This document shows positions 7,611-14,496 of a stretch of DNA of 21,550 bases, in pieces. How positions within the stretch are numbered: position 1 is the stretch's first letter; each line of letters opens with the position of its first letter. The DNA comes from Candidatus Bathyarchaeota archaeon (GTDB taxonomy: Archaea > Thermoproteota > Bathyarchaeia > Bathyarchaeales > Bathycorpusculaceae). Below the pieces are notes generated by a model that saw only the letters and a program-made list of their open reading frames with translations, made no database searches and was not told the DNA's origin. Location: positions 1 through 21,550 of the forward strand of contig JACUTN010000003.1 of NCBI GenBank assembly GCA_014859805.1. Reading direction: 5' to 3'. Position numbers and translations under genes: made by a program.

Positions 7611-8096
7611 TTAAGGTGGAGGGTTAAAGCCGCTTTGATAGTACCACATAAAGGTTTCCCTATTAGCCACCAGATAATTATCCGCATTTTCCCATAATAT
7701 CGACCATGATTGACTTGTGCTGTTCCAAATCCAGTAAGTCCAGCCGAAAGAACCTTGTTTGCTAACACCATCAATTGAAATGATTTCTGTCCCGAACACG
7801 GGGTCTACGTCATATGTTACATTCGCTACTTGCTTTGTTATATCAAATAGCGTTGCTCCGGTTATTGCTTTAGTGTCGTTGTGCCATGCTCTTGTGTTGT
7901 TGCCATAGTCGATACCTACATTCACGTAAATCATTGCACCTCCTATTCTGTTGCGGATGTCTGTGTATTGGAGCCAGTAGTAGCCAGCCAGAAATGAAGC
8001 TGTTAAAGCCCATAATGCAAAAAGCATGGAAATTATAGCCCACTTATTTCTTAGAAATGCCAGAATTTTCACCTCCGACAACATTAAATATAGCAT
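7611..8096 (-). CDS. Membrane-anchored DUF4430 (transcobalamin C-terminal-like) protein
   Basis: An N-terminal hydrophobic segment (about residues 19-40, after basic FLRNKW) would serve as signal anchor and place the rest outside the cell. Residues 55-160 match the DUF4430 pattern: YVNVGIDYGNNTRAWHND, a GATLFD block, INGV, and Trp-rich YWIWNSTSQSWSILWE. This fold resembles the C-terminal domain of transcobalamin and intrinsic factor. The gene overlaps the end of the ECF S-component gene, so the pair probably acts together, perhaps in capture of a cobalamin-like compound (inference). The start is uncertain: ATG 8096, ATG 8084 and GTG 8072 are all in frame. A perfect GGAGGTGA lies at 8070-8077, with no canonical start at the right distance behind it. 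Confidence 0.75.
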   Translation of the reverse strand: MLYLMLSEVKILAFLRNKWAIISMLFALWALTASFLAGYYWLQYTDIRNRIGGAMIYVNVGIDYGNNTRAWHNDTKAITGATLFDITKQVANVTYDVDPVFGTEIISIDGVSKQGSFGWTYWIWNSTSQSWSILWENADNYLVANRETFMWYYQSGFNPPP

Positions 8097-8607
8097 TTAT
8101 TGCTGGAACACCTCCCATTCCGAAGAAACATGCATTGCTGACCATGTGAACAAGCCCAAAGGGAACAAATCCGAAGATGATAGCTATCAGAATATTTATG
8201 TTGTATACATATCCAAAGACAATGTTTGTAACGAGGTCGTACGCAAATGTTAGGAACATTCCGAGAATTCCAAAGAAAATGTAAGTGGTAACACGTTCAT
8301 TTTTTAATTCGCCAAGTTTACTGGGATTCAACCTCTTTCTCACTAATGCTCCCGCAACACCGTAGATTGGTTCCAAGAACATGGTTGAAAGCCATATCGG
8401 AAGGGAAAAGCCCACTGGATTTAGCGTTCCATAAACTGCCCAAGAAATTATTCCTATCAATGACCCCGCAAGAGGACCAAAACAAAAACCGCCCACAAAG
8501 ACTATTAGATCCATAAACTTCACGTTGTAAAAAGAAATCATCGAGTAATTAGTGCCTATTGAAAGAGCAATCAGAACTGTTATTATCGCCAGCTTTCGCG
8601 AGTTCAT
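8044..8607 (-). CDS. ECF transporter S component, substrate unknown
   Basis: This is a small integral membrane protein of 187 residues with about six hydrophobic segments. It shows the S-component pattern: a basic N-terminus (MNSRKLAII), a long N-terminal helix, GGFCFGPLAGSLIGIISWAV, WLSTMFLEPIYGVAGALV and a last segment with FGLVHMVSNACFFG. S components bind a vitamin or metal and dock onto a shared EcfT/EcfA module, which is not in this window. The frame extends to GTG 8667, but ATG 8607 is preferred. A clear BRE/TATA-like element (CTTATATG, 8631-8638) lies about 28 bases upstream of it, which suits a leaderless transcript, and family members start near here. The 3' end overlaps the DUF4430 gene. 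Confidence 0.85.
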   Translation of the reverse strand: MNSRKLAIITVLIALSIGTNYSMISFYNVKFMDLIVFVGGFCFGPLAGSLIGIISWAVYGTLNPVGFSLPIWLSTMFLEPIYGVAGALVRKRLNPSKLGELKNERVTTYIFFGILGMFLTFAYDLVTNIVFGYVYNINILIAIIFGFVPFGLVHMVSNACFFGMGGVPAINAIFNVVGGENSGISKK

Positions 8608-8628
8608 GGAAGTTGGATGGATTATCCA

Positions 8629-8646
8629 TCCATATAAGCCTTTCGC
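8629..8646 (-). promoter_or_regulatory. BRE/TATA promoter of ECF S component
   Basis: On the - strand the sequence GCGAAAGGCTTATATGG has a purine-rich BRE-like part followed by a TATA box centred near 8635. It lies 28 bases before ATG 8607, which predicts a leaderless message and fixes the start choice. Confidence 0.55.
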
Positions 8647-8687
8647 AACCAGACGGGAATCAAACACTCAGAGAATACCGATATAGA

Positions 8688-9914
8688 TTAGGGAATCGCT
8701 AGGTAAGCAAACACTTTCGTGTCGTTAACTAGGTTCTCTATTTTCGCATATTCGTTCGGTTGATGCGCCATCTCATCTATCGTGCTCCAAACAACCGCTG
8801 GAACCTCTATTTTTCGGAAGAAAGCGGCACATGTTCCCCCGCCAATCCCTCCAACCTTCGGCTCTATCCCTCTGACTTTTCTAATTGCTTCCTTTAACAT
8901 GACAACTATTTTCGAGTTCGCGTCCGTAGGTTTTGGAGCCACACCTTTATGCAATACTTCAATGTTTATTTTTGCTCCAGTCTTCTTTTCAAACTCTTCC
9001 GCAAGATCGTAAATATGTTTTAATATTGCTTGTAGGTTGTAGCTTGGTAGTATTCGGCAGTCAAAATGAACGATGTCTTCTCCTGGAATTATGTTCACGG
9101 CCTCAACGTTTTTCTCTTTCTTTGTCATTTCAAAAGTGCTTTCCGGTGGATCGAAGTATTCGTTCTTAAGCGAGTATTTCTCATGTAACATCTTGTCAAG
9201 CGCTAAGGCATATTCCATTCCTATGCGATGGGCGTTTAAACCCTTGTCAGGTCTGCTGGCATGAGTCTGCTTTCCAATTGTGCGTACTCGAAACCATAGA
9301 CCGCTTTTTTCAGCTACTTCTATGAAGCTTCCATTCTCGTTTCCGCTGTCTGGGACAACTATTAGGTCGTCTTTTTTGAAGAGTCCTTGCTTTATGAGGT
9401 GTTGGATTCCATAGGTGCTTCCCTGTTCCTCATCAGCAACAAAGGCTAGAGCCACTGTTCTTTTCGGCTTTATGCCTAAACTTCTTAGAGTTTTAACCGC
9501 GAAAACGGATGCAACCATGGATTGTCCATTATCTTCGCTGCCACGTCCATAAATTCGTCCTTCTCTAATTATTGGTTCAAAAGGTCTTGTAACGGTCCAA
9601 AGAGACTCTTCTCCTGGTGGAACTACGTCTAAATGCGTTATTACCCAAAGTTTTTCAGCACTGTCTTCTCCATAGCAGTAGGCTATGATGTTTGGTCTCT
9701 TTTTAGATGGAACTCTTTCATCTTCTGCGTCGTACCGTTCTATCTTGTCGAAGCCTACAGTCTCTAATATCTGCATTAGTTTTTCAGTTTTCTTTAATTC
9801 TCCTTCTCCACCATTTTCAGGCGCTATTGCCGGAATGCGAATAAGCTCCATCAAGGCTTGTACTATTTCGTTTTTCTGTTTTTCGATTTCGGAAAAAACA
9901 TTTTGAGATTGCAT
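8688..9914 (-). CDS. M20 family metallopeptidase/dipeptidase
   Basis: This is a cytoplasmic zinc hydrolase of the ArgE/DapE/dipeptidase family. Numbered from ATG 9914 (408 residues), the first metal ligands are H94 and D96 in VITHLDVVPPG, the bridging Asp is D128 in GRGSEDNG, the catalytic Glu pair is in ADEEQGS (E162, E163), a further Asp is in VPDSGNENG (D189), and the last His is in DEMAHQPNEY (about H384). The dimerisation lid domain lies roughly at residues 200-310. The exact substrate (dipeptide, N-acyl amino acid) cannot be deduced. The frame extends to GTG 9923, but a GTGAT lies 4 bases upstream of ATG 9914 and suits it as an SD. The gene is divergent from the region around 10100. Confidence 0.9.
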   Translation of the reverse strand: MQSQNVFSEIEKQKNEIVQALMELIRIPAIAPENGGEGELKKTEKLMQILETVGFDKIERYDAEDERVPSKKRPNIIAYCYGEDSAEKLWVITHLDVVPPGEESLWTVTRPFEPIIREGRIYGRGSEDNGQSMVASVFAVKTLRSLGIKPKRTVALAFVADEEQGSTYGIQHLIKQGLFKKDDLIVVPDSGNENGSFIEVAEKSGLWFRVRTIGKQTHASRPDKGLNAHRIGMEYALALDKMLHEKYSLKNEYFDPPESTFEMTKKEKNVEAVNIIPGEDIVHFDCRILPSYNLQAILKHIYDLAEEFEKKTGAKINIEVLHKGVAPKPTDANSKIVVMLKEAIRKVRGIEPKVGGIGGGTCAAFFRKIEVPAVVWSTIDEMAHQPNEYAKIENLVNDTKVFAYLAIP

Positions 9915-9923
9915 GGAAATCAC

Positions 9924-10162
9924 ATTTGGATGACTTTTGATTACAATTGTTGGCTTGTTACCTTTAACATTTTGCTAAAATAAAGGAACAGCAGAAATCT
10001 TGGAATTGCCTAACCCGTGCAAAGAGCATTGCTGTGCCGAACCAAATAGATGATTGTTTAACAATTATTAGATGAGTCCTTTATATCGATTCTTGATATA
10101 TATCGGTCAGTGAAAGAACCGATTTATTAAGATATACGATAAGATATCTTGAGAGGACCCAA
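9924..10162. promoter_or_regulatory. Dyad-rich divergent regulatory region
   Basis: This lies between the M20 gene (- strand) and the 32-residue ORF (+ strand). It holds a 13-base palindrome ATTGTTTAACAAT (10053-10065), TATA-like TTTATATC (about 10080-10087) and GATATATATC (10095-10104), an inverted repeat ATCGGT/ACCGAT (10102-10107 with 10118-10123) and a perfect 10-base palindrome AAGATATCTT (10141-10150) just before an SD. A TATA-like TTTATTTTA on the - strand near 9974-9984 could serve the M20 gene. The dyads are candidate operators. Confidence 0.4.
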
Positions 10163-10261
10163 ATGAACAGAAAAAATGGAATGCTCATCTCTGAGAGAAT
10201 CGAGTTAACTAAGGTGCACGTGCTGATACTTTCAAATCTGCTTTATTATAGATTTACCTGA
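10163..10261 (+). CDS. Possible 32-residue small protein
   Basis: ATG 10163 is preceded by GAGAGGA at 10151-10157, with good SD spacing, and by TATA-like elements and palindromes (10053-10150). The predicted peptide begins MNRKNGMLISERIEL and continues with a hydrophobic stretch (VHVLILSNLLYY) before the TGA at 10259. It has no recognisable domain. The case rests on the translation and promoter signals alone. It converges on the zinc-ribbon gene with 35 bases between. The alternative is that the SD is chance and the region is purely regulatory for the M20 gene. Confidence 0.35.
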   Translation: MNRKNGMLISERIELTKVHVLILSNLLYYRFT

Positions 10262-10296
10262 GCTTTTTCTCTGATGGTAGGAAGCACTCGCCAATA

Positions 10297-10446
10297 TCAC
10301 TCTTTGGTTGTGACGATGTTCTCAAGGGTGAGTATAAAACGGCAGCTATCACACAATTGATCATTTCTTGTTGCTTCCCTTTTCCTGCATTTAAGACACT
10401 TTGCGTCTTTAACTGATTCTTTTTTCTGCAAAACAATCTTTGACAT
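10297..10446 (-). CDS. Small zinc-ribbon protein, 49 residues
   Basis: Four cysteines in CLKC (C17, C20) and CDSC (C32, C35), separated by 11 residues, form a treble-clef or zinc-ribbon knuckle of the kind found in many small archaeal proteins. The rest is basic before the first pair (QKKESVKDAK) and ends in LENIVTTKE. The frame extends to 10485, but the second of two adjacent ATGs (10446) is the better start: GGAG lies 6 bases upstream of it. A TATA-like CTATATTTC lies near 10504-10512. Such proteins can bind nucleic acid or act as small adaptors; none is assigned here. It lies upstream of the gap before the M20 gene and is separate from HtpX by about 110 bases. Confidence 0.7.
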   Translation of the reverse strand: MSKIVLQKKESVKDAKCLKCRKREATRNDQLCDSCRFILTLENIVTTKE

Positions 10447-10558
10447 CATACTCTCCAGAAAAAACAATATTCTTTGCCGAAGCAATTATGGTTTATGAAT
10501 TTGAAATATAGATGCTATTCTTAATTGGCAAATTACAGTTGTAGTTAGTCATTTGTTG

Positions 10559-11518
10559 CTAGCTTAATTCTTGTAGAGCCTTCAGTCGTTTGACTATGTT
10601 TGGGTGTGTCGAAAAGACTTCAATAATCCTGTCCATCGTTGTCATCCTCCGTGATAGAATGTCTTGGACCAGTTTTTGGTCACTTGCAACTGCTAAATGT
10701 GATATTGCCATGGAATCTGTTTCTGCACGGTCTGGATCAGCAATGAATAATGCCTTAAAAGCGTTTAACTGTCGTGTTTTCTTCCGGGTTTTTCTCATCT
10801 TTCTAGTGGAGTGAACTATTTTTGCCAGCCCTTCTGAAAGTTTACGCGGGCCATCTTCAACAATTGAGGCGCTGTGTCTGTCAGCATAGTATTCGCGTAA
10901 CCTGCTTAAGTAAAGTATGAACATGTTTAGGATCCATGAGAAAACCATGAAGCCTATGGCTAACAATGCTGTTCCACCGCCTCCCTCTCTTTGTCTGCCA
11001 AACATGGATGAGAGTATAAGCGAATAACCAATGTAGAAAAGGAGTGCAGGCAGTACAGAGACAAACATCATTATCTGAAGGTCTCTATGCTTCAGATGGC
11101 CAAGCTCATGCCCAATAACAGCTTCAACCTCCTCAGACTCCAGCGTCTTCAATAAGCCCTTAGTGACTGCAACTCGGTTTCCAGCTATCGGCGAGCCATA
11201 TGCAAAAGCGTTCGGAATTGGAATTTGCGCAAGCATGAGCCGCGGCTTTTTTATTCCGCTTTTTCTGCTAAGGTTTTCAATCATTTCGTGGAGCCTTGGA
11301 TTTTCATGTTCTGGAATTTCCCGTACATGATAGAGAGCATCAATTATGTAAGGAGAGATTAACCACTGAAAAATATTGAAAGCGACAACCAAAATGCCCA
11401 AAGTCATCAGACTTAAGGAGCCGGCTAAACTTAGAATTACCGTGAAGAATAGCGTTGACAAGCCGATTATTATTGCTAGGGTTCCAACCATGGACAACCG
11501 TAGTTTCCAAAGACTCAT
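10559..11518 (-). CDS. htpX: HtpX-like membrane zinc protease (M48)
   Basis: This is a membrane-bound quality-control metalloprotease. Two N-terminal membrane segments (about 10-30 and 33-55) are followed by the catalytic HELGH (H137, E138, H141) and the third zinc ligand in REYYADRHSA (E209), with two more hydrophobic segments at about 152-172 and 184-204. A conserved NAFAYGS lies near 103-109. The C-terminal part ends in STHPNIVKRLKALQEL, the usual M48 tail. At 319 residues it is full length. ATG 11518 has GAGG at 11527-11530 and a TATA element near 11557-11566, giving a short leader. The active site probably faces the cytoplasm, as in bacterial HtpX. Confidence 0.95.
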   Translation of the reverse strand: MSLWKLRLSMVGTLAIIIGLSTLFFTVILSLAGSLSLMTLGILVVAFNIFQWLISPYIIDALYHVREIPEHENPRLHEMIENLSRKSGIKKPRLMLAQIPIPNAFAYGSPIAGNRVAVTKGLLKTLESEEVEAVIGHELGHLKHRDLQIMMFVSVLPALLFYIGYSLILSSMFGRQREGGGGTALLAIGFMVFSWILNMFILYLSRLREYYADRHSASIVEDGPRKLSEGLAKIVHSTRKMRKTRKKTRQLNAFKALFIADPDRAETDSMAISHLAVASDQKLVQDILSRRMTTMDRIIEVFSTHPNIVKRLKALQELS

Positions 11519-11556
11519 TTGTGTATCCTCAATTCAATGTTCACGGAGCAAAAGCA

Positions 11557-11566
11557 ACTTATATCC
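11557..11566 (-). promoter_or_regulatory. TATA box of htpX
   Basis: On the - strand GGATATAAGTT lies about 43 bases before ATG 11518. It would start transcription about 17 bases before the gene, leaving room for the GAGG SD. Confidence 0.45.
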
Positions 11567-11626
11567 TTTACTACGAAATCCGTAAAATATCACATCGTTA
11601 CCAGTCTTGGCAAAATTAATAGAAAG

Positions 11627-11638
11627 TTTCATAAATGG
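11627..11638 (+). promoter_or_regulatory. TATA box of the frameshifted regulator
   Basis: TTTCATAAATGG is centred 26 bases before ATG 11659, the spacing of a leaderless archaeal transcript. No SD precedes this ATG. Confidence 0.4.
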
Positions 11639-11658
11639 TTTAGTGTAACTGTTAGACT

Positions 11659-12157
11659 ATGAAACGAGAAAAACTGTTAGAACTGCTTTTCGCACTGATT
11701 AAGAACAAAGCGAAGCGACAGAGATTTAGCAAAAATCTTAGGGTTTTCACAACCTACAGTAACCCGCGTAAGAAATGCTTTGGAAAAAGAAGCCATAGAA
11801 CAATACACTCTAATCCCGAACCTTCCTTACTTGGGCTTTGACATAATAGCCTTTACGTTTTCCCGCACAAAAGAGCTTGTGCATCCCCTTTGGGAGAAAG
11901 GAAAGAAATGGGCGGCGAAACAGCCCAACGTAGTTTTTGTAAGCACAGGTCAAGGGATGGATTCAGACGCAATTATGGTTTCAGTGCACAAGAATTATGC
12001 GGGTTTTGTCAAATTCTATCACGTATTTAGAAGAGACTGGGGCAAAGACCTTGCAGATTTCAAAATCTTTCTAATGAGTGTAAAGGGAAGCGTTCAATTG
12101 AAGCCGTTTTCATTCAACTACTTAATCGACGCATACCAGAAAGAAAATGATAAATAG
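11659..12157 (+). pseudogene. Lrp/AsnC-like transcription regulator split by a frameshift
   Basis: Two overlapping frames encode one protein. Frame one, from ATG 11659, gives MKREKLLELLFALIKNK. The second frame (in frame with 11780) continues from about 11711 with SDRDLAKILGFSQPTVTRVR and NALEKEAIEQYTLIPNL to the TAA at 12155. Joined, they make a winged-helix Lrp/AsnC-type HTH of the short archaeal form followed by a ligand-binding-like domain, about 160 residues. One extra base in the interval 11707-11720 (AAAGCGAAGCGACA) explains the break; removing one G restores the frame. A TATA-like TTCATAAATG (11628-11637) lies 26 bases before the ATG, so expression is expected to be leaderless. It could be a true pseudogene, an assembly error in a draft genome, or a programmed +1 shift. 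Homology of the joined protein is convincing; its regulon is unknown. Confidence 0.8.
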
Positions 12158-12161
12158 CGAT

Positions 12162-12278
12162 TTATCGTTTCTTAGGTTTCTTCTCCTGATCCTTCAAAGC
12201 TTCAAACAATGCATGAAAAATCGTGTATCGCTTCCAATCTGAGTCCCCGTCTTTTCTAGGTTTATTTTCGTCTATCAA
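12162..12278 (-). CDS. Possible 38-residue charged small protein
   Basis: From TTG 12278 the frame encodes a peptide with ENKPRKDGDSDWKRYTIFHA, followed by LFEALKDQEKKPKKR and a TAA at 12162-12164. It is strongly charged, with an amphipathic helix-like middle and basic tail, and lacks the low-quality look of random frames. GGAGAGGA (12281-12288) lies just before the TTG, and a TATA-like GATATAATC lies at about 12309-12317, 34 bases upstream. No family is recognised. It lies tail to tail with the frameshifted regulator, 4 bases apart, and after pyrK. The alternative is a chance frame in the 240-base gap. Confidence 0.4.
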   Translation of the reverse strand: MIDENKPRKDGDSDWKRYTIFHALFEALKDQEKKPKKR

Positions 12279-12395
12279 AGTCCTCTCCGAGTTCAGAATT
12301 AGATGGCGATTATATCAAGGATATTTCAGCTCTGTAATATGGCGACGGAGTAAATGTCATCCTAATTACGTATTACATGAAAGCATGAGATTTTT

Positions 12396-13229
12396 CTACA
12401 GTGATATTTTTCTTCCGTTAAAATTGCGTTTTGAAATTCCAAATTCACTCTTAACTTTTCTTAACTGCTTTGCCGTAAATACTGGGCCGTCTTTGCATAC
12501 ACGGTATCTGCCTATGACACAACTTCCACACAAGCCTATGGCGCACCGCATCAAGCGTTCTAAACTTGCTTCTAGGGCTACTCCGTATTTCTCGGCTAGG
12601 TCGAAAACTTTGCGCATCATTTGTTCAGGCCCGCAAGTGTAAATCATGTCGAATCTTTCTCTTTCCAAAAGCCTTTCCAGCGGTTTTGTCGCCAAGCCTT
12701 TGATGCCGTAACTGCCGTCCTCTGTCGTTGCAATAAGCTGTGTTTTTTCTCCGCCAAGTGTTCTCTTGGATTTATTCATGAACAGCAGCTCTTCTCTTGT
12801 TTTTGCGCCTAACACGAAAACCAGCTTTGCCGTTTTGGGTGCTAATCTTTCAGCTAGGAATAGTATCGGGGCTGTGCCTGTGCCTCCGCTAACCATTAGT
12901 ATTCTGCCTCCTTTCAATGTGAAATAATTTCCAAAAGGTCCTCTGACACCTACTAATTCGCCTACCCTTTTATTGTGAAAAGCACCTGTTGCCTCACCAA
13001 CATTCCTGACAGCCACAGACACCATGCCGTTTTCTTTTGCATCAAGTATACTTAACGGAATTTCGTCCACGCTTGGAATCCAAAGCATAAGAAACTGGCC
13101 GGGCTTAGCCCTTGCGCACTGTTTGTCTTTGAAAGTGAAGATTTTCACTGTGGGGCTTTCAGTTTCTACGCTGAGAATGTGCGTAGTTCTCAACTTGTTA
13201 GCTGCAATGTGATAAGCCCACAATTTCAT
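12396..13229 (-). CDS. pyrK: Dihydroorotate dehydrogenase electron-transfer subunit PyrK
   Basis: PyrK passes electrons from the PyrD flavin through an iron-sulfur centre and FAD to NAD+ in pyrimidine synthesis. The FAD-binding barrel covers about residues 15-105 (GQFLMLWIP, RGPFGNYF). The NAD-binding domain starts with MVSGGTGTAPILF (112-124) and contains YTCGPEQMM (197-205). The [2Fe-2S] ligands are C229, C234, C237 and C245 in RCAIGLCGSC...VCKDGPVF. The 277-residue length is normal. ATG 13229 lies inside the last codons of pyrD (overlap 32 bases), implying translational coupling; a TTG a few codons later is an alternative start. Confidence 0.95.
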   Translation of the reverse strand: MKLWAYHIAANKLRTTHILSVETESPTVKIFTFKDKQCARAKPGQFLMLWIPSVDEIPLSILDAKENGMVSVAVRNVGEATGAFHNKRVGELVGVRGPFGNYFTLKGGRILMVSGGTGTAPILFLAERLAPKTAKLVFVLGAKTREELLFMNKSKRTLGGEKTQLIATTEDGSYGIKGLATKPLERLLERERFDMIYTCGPEQMMRKVFDLAEKYGVALEASLERLMRCAIGLCGSCVIGRYRVCKDGPVFTAKQLRKVKSEFGISKRNFNGRKISL

Positions 13230-14130
13230 TCACACTCTTGAAACCTTTCCTTTTCAAATAAGCATCAATTCCACGTGTAATTTTCTTAAACACATTTGGT
13301 CCTTTCAAAGCTATGGCTGTTCCTATCTGGACGGCTGTCGCTCCTGCCAGTAGAAATTCAACTGCGTCACGCCAGTTTGTTATGCCTCCGCACCCTATTA
13401 TTGGCACTTTTACTCGTTCGTAGATTTCGTAGACACATCTAATCGCGATTGGTTTTATTGCTGGACCAGATAATCCGCCTGTTTTGTTGCTCAGGATAGG
13501 CACAGTTGTTTCCGTGTCTATTGCCATGGCTTTAACAGTGTTTATTGCTGTTAATGCGTCTGCACCAGCTTTTGCGGCAGCTTCTGCGATTTCTGCTATA
13601 TTCGTAACGTTTGGAGACAACTTAACGAAAACGGGCTTTTCCACAGCAGCCTTCACTTTACTAACAACTTCGGCTAGGATTTCTGGATTTTGCCCAATTT
13701 CTGAGCCCGTCTCCTCAACATGAGGACAGGAGACATTCAATTCCACGGCATCTGCTCCAGCGTCCACAGCTTTTTTAGCTACTGTTGCATATTCTTCTGC
13801 TGAGAAACCGTAAACACTAACAATAACTGGGACGCCAAAACTTTTTGTTTCATGAATTTCCTTAACAAACTCGGTTATTCCGGGGTTTGGAAGTCCCATG
13901 GCGTTGATTAAGCCGTAGCTGGTTTGCACTATTGTAGGGTTTGCATATCCATTCCGTGGCTTTAACCCAACAGACTTGGTAACTATGGCACCAGCCCCGC
14001 CTGTCACAATATTGCTCAATGACTCTGCAGACAAACCCAGAATCCCAGAAGCCAACATAGTTGGATTGGCAAGCCTCAAACCAGCCAAATCCACACATAA
14101 ACGGTTAGTCTTCAAATGCCCTGTCACCAC
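13198..14130 (-). CDS. pyrD: Dihydroorotate dehydrogenase catalytic subunit PyrD (type 1B)
   Basis: This FMN enzyme oxidises dihydroorotate to orotate, the fourth step of UMP synthesis. The catalytic base Cys is C135 in LNVSCPHV, as in class 1 enzymes. Also visible are TKSVGLKPR (FMN/phosphate region), NAMGLPNPG (77-84), KLSPNVTNI and the C-terminal GCGGI and AVQIGTAIA phosphate-binding loops. Overlap with pyrK identifies the heterotetrameric 1B type. The start is ambiguous among GTG 14130, GTG 14127 and TTG 14115; a GGTGA lies within the first codons and could serve the TTG. A TATA box (TTTTATAAG, 14157-14165) lies about 31 bases upstream of GTG 14130, supporting the early starts. Confidence 0.95.
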   Translation of the reverse strand: MVTGHLKTNRLCVDLAGLRLANPTMLASGILGLSAESLSNIVTGGAGAIVTKSVGLKPRNGYANPTIVQTSYGLINAMGLPNPGITEFVKEIHETKSFGVPVIVSVYGFSAEEYATVAKKAVDAGADAVELNVSCPHVEETGSEIGQNPEILAEVVSKVKAAVEKPVFVKLSPNVTNIAEIAEAAAKAGADALTAINTVKAMAIDTETTVPILSNKTGGLSGPAIKPIAIRCVYEIYERVKVPIIGCGGITNWRDAVEFLLAGATAVQIGTAIALKGPNVFKKITRGIDAYLKRKGFKSVNEIVGLSHCS

Positions 14131-14156
14131 GAACTGTTTTCAGTAAAGGTTAACCG

Positions 14157-14165
14157 CTTATAAAA
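14157..14165 (-). promoter_or_regulatory. TATA box of pyrDK
   Basis: TTTTATAAG on the - strand lies about 31 bases before the GTG of pyrD, predicting a very short or absent leader. It faces away from nop5. Confidence 0.55.
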
Positions 14166-14438
14166 GTGGTGATATTTTTAGAAATAAATTAAACTGCAGT
14201 ATGTGATGGTTGCAAGTACGACAATGCCTTATTGCTGCAAACTTCTATGTGATCTTATGTGTGATTGTTTTACTCTTGGCTTGAGGTTACTAAATTGGCA
14301 AAAGCCACGGATGCGACAATCAAAACCGAAAGACTCAAACGTAAATCTCCTTTTTTCTTTTCTGTTCCCATTCCAATCATCCCTTTTGGTTCACTCACAG
14401 CCTTTTTTCCCATTTATCACATTCAAAAGCTTGCTCAG

Positions 14439-14448
14439 TTTATATTTA
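14439..14448 (+). promoter_or_regulatory. TATA box of the nop5-flpA operon
   Basis: TTTATATTTA lies 54 bases before GTG 14497, predicting a leader of about 25-30 bases that carries the strong SD GAGGAGAGG (14482-14490). Confidence 0.55.
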
Positions 14449-14496
14449 AGATAAAGCCTAGGAATAGCTAGTTGAGTTAAAGAGGAGAGGCAGTAA

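Larger units (their letters stand above)
14131..14496. other. Divergent pyrD/nop5 intergenic region, 366 bases
   Basis: The left end carries the pyrDK promoter and the right end the nop5 promoter (TTTATATTTA, 14439-14448) and SD. Between them is a pyrimidine-rich stretch on the + strand at about 14345-14415. The short + strand frames here (14203-14454 and 14265-14471) have no SD and implausible composition, and no RNA gene was recognised. I looked for a C/D box guide RNA because of the neighbouring snoRNP genes: GTGATGG near 14206 resembles a C box, but no CTGA box D follows. Confidence 0.5.

Noticed and set aside
8640..8700. T-arm-like sequence (TTTGATTCCCG on the - strand) suggesting a tRNA
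   Set aside because: It lacks the TTC of the T loop, and no acceptor, D or anticodon arm could be built around it.
14200..14300. C/D box guide RNA near the snoRNP genes
   Set aside because: A C-box-like GTGATGG is present but there is no D box (CTGA) or C'/D' pair at suitable spacing.
14203..14471. Two + strand ORFs upstream of nop5
   Set aside because: No SD, Cys/Phe-rich or basic random-looking sequence, and they run through the nop5 promoter.
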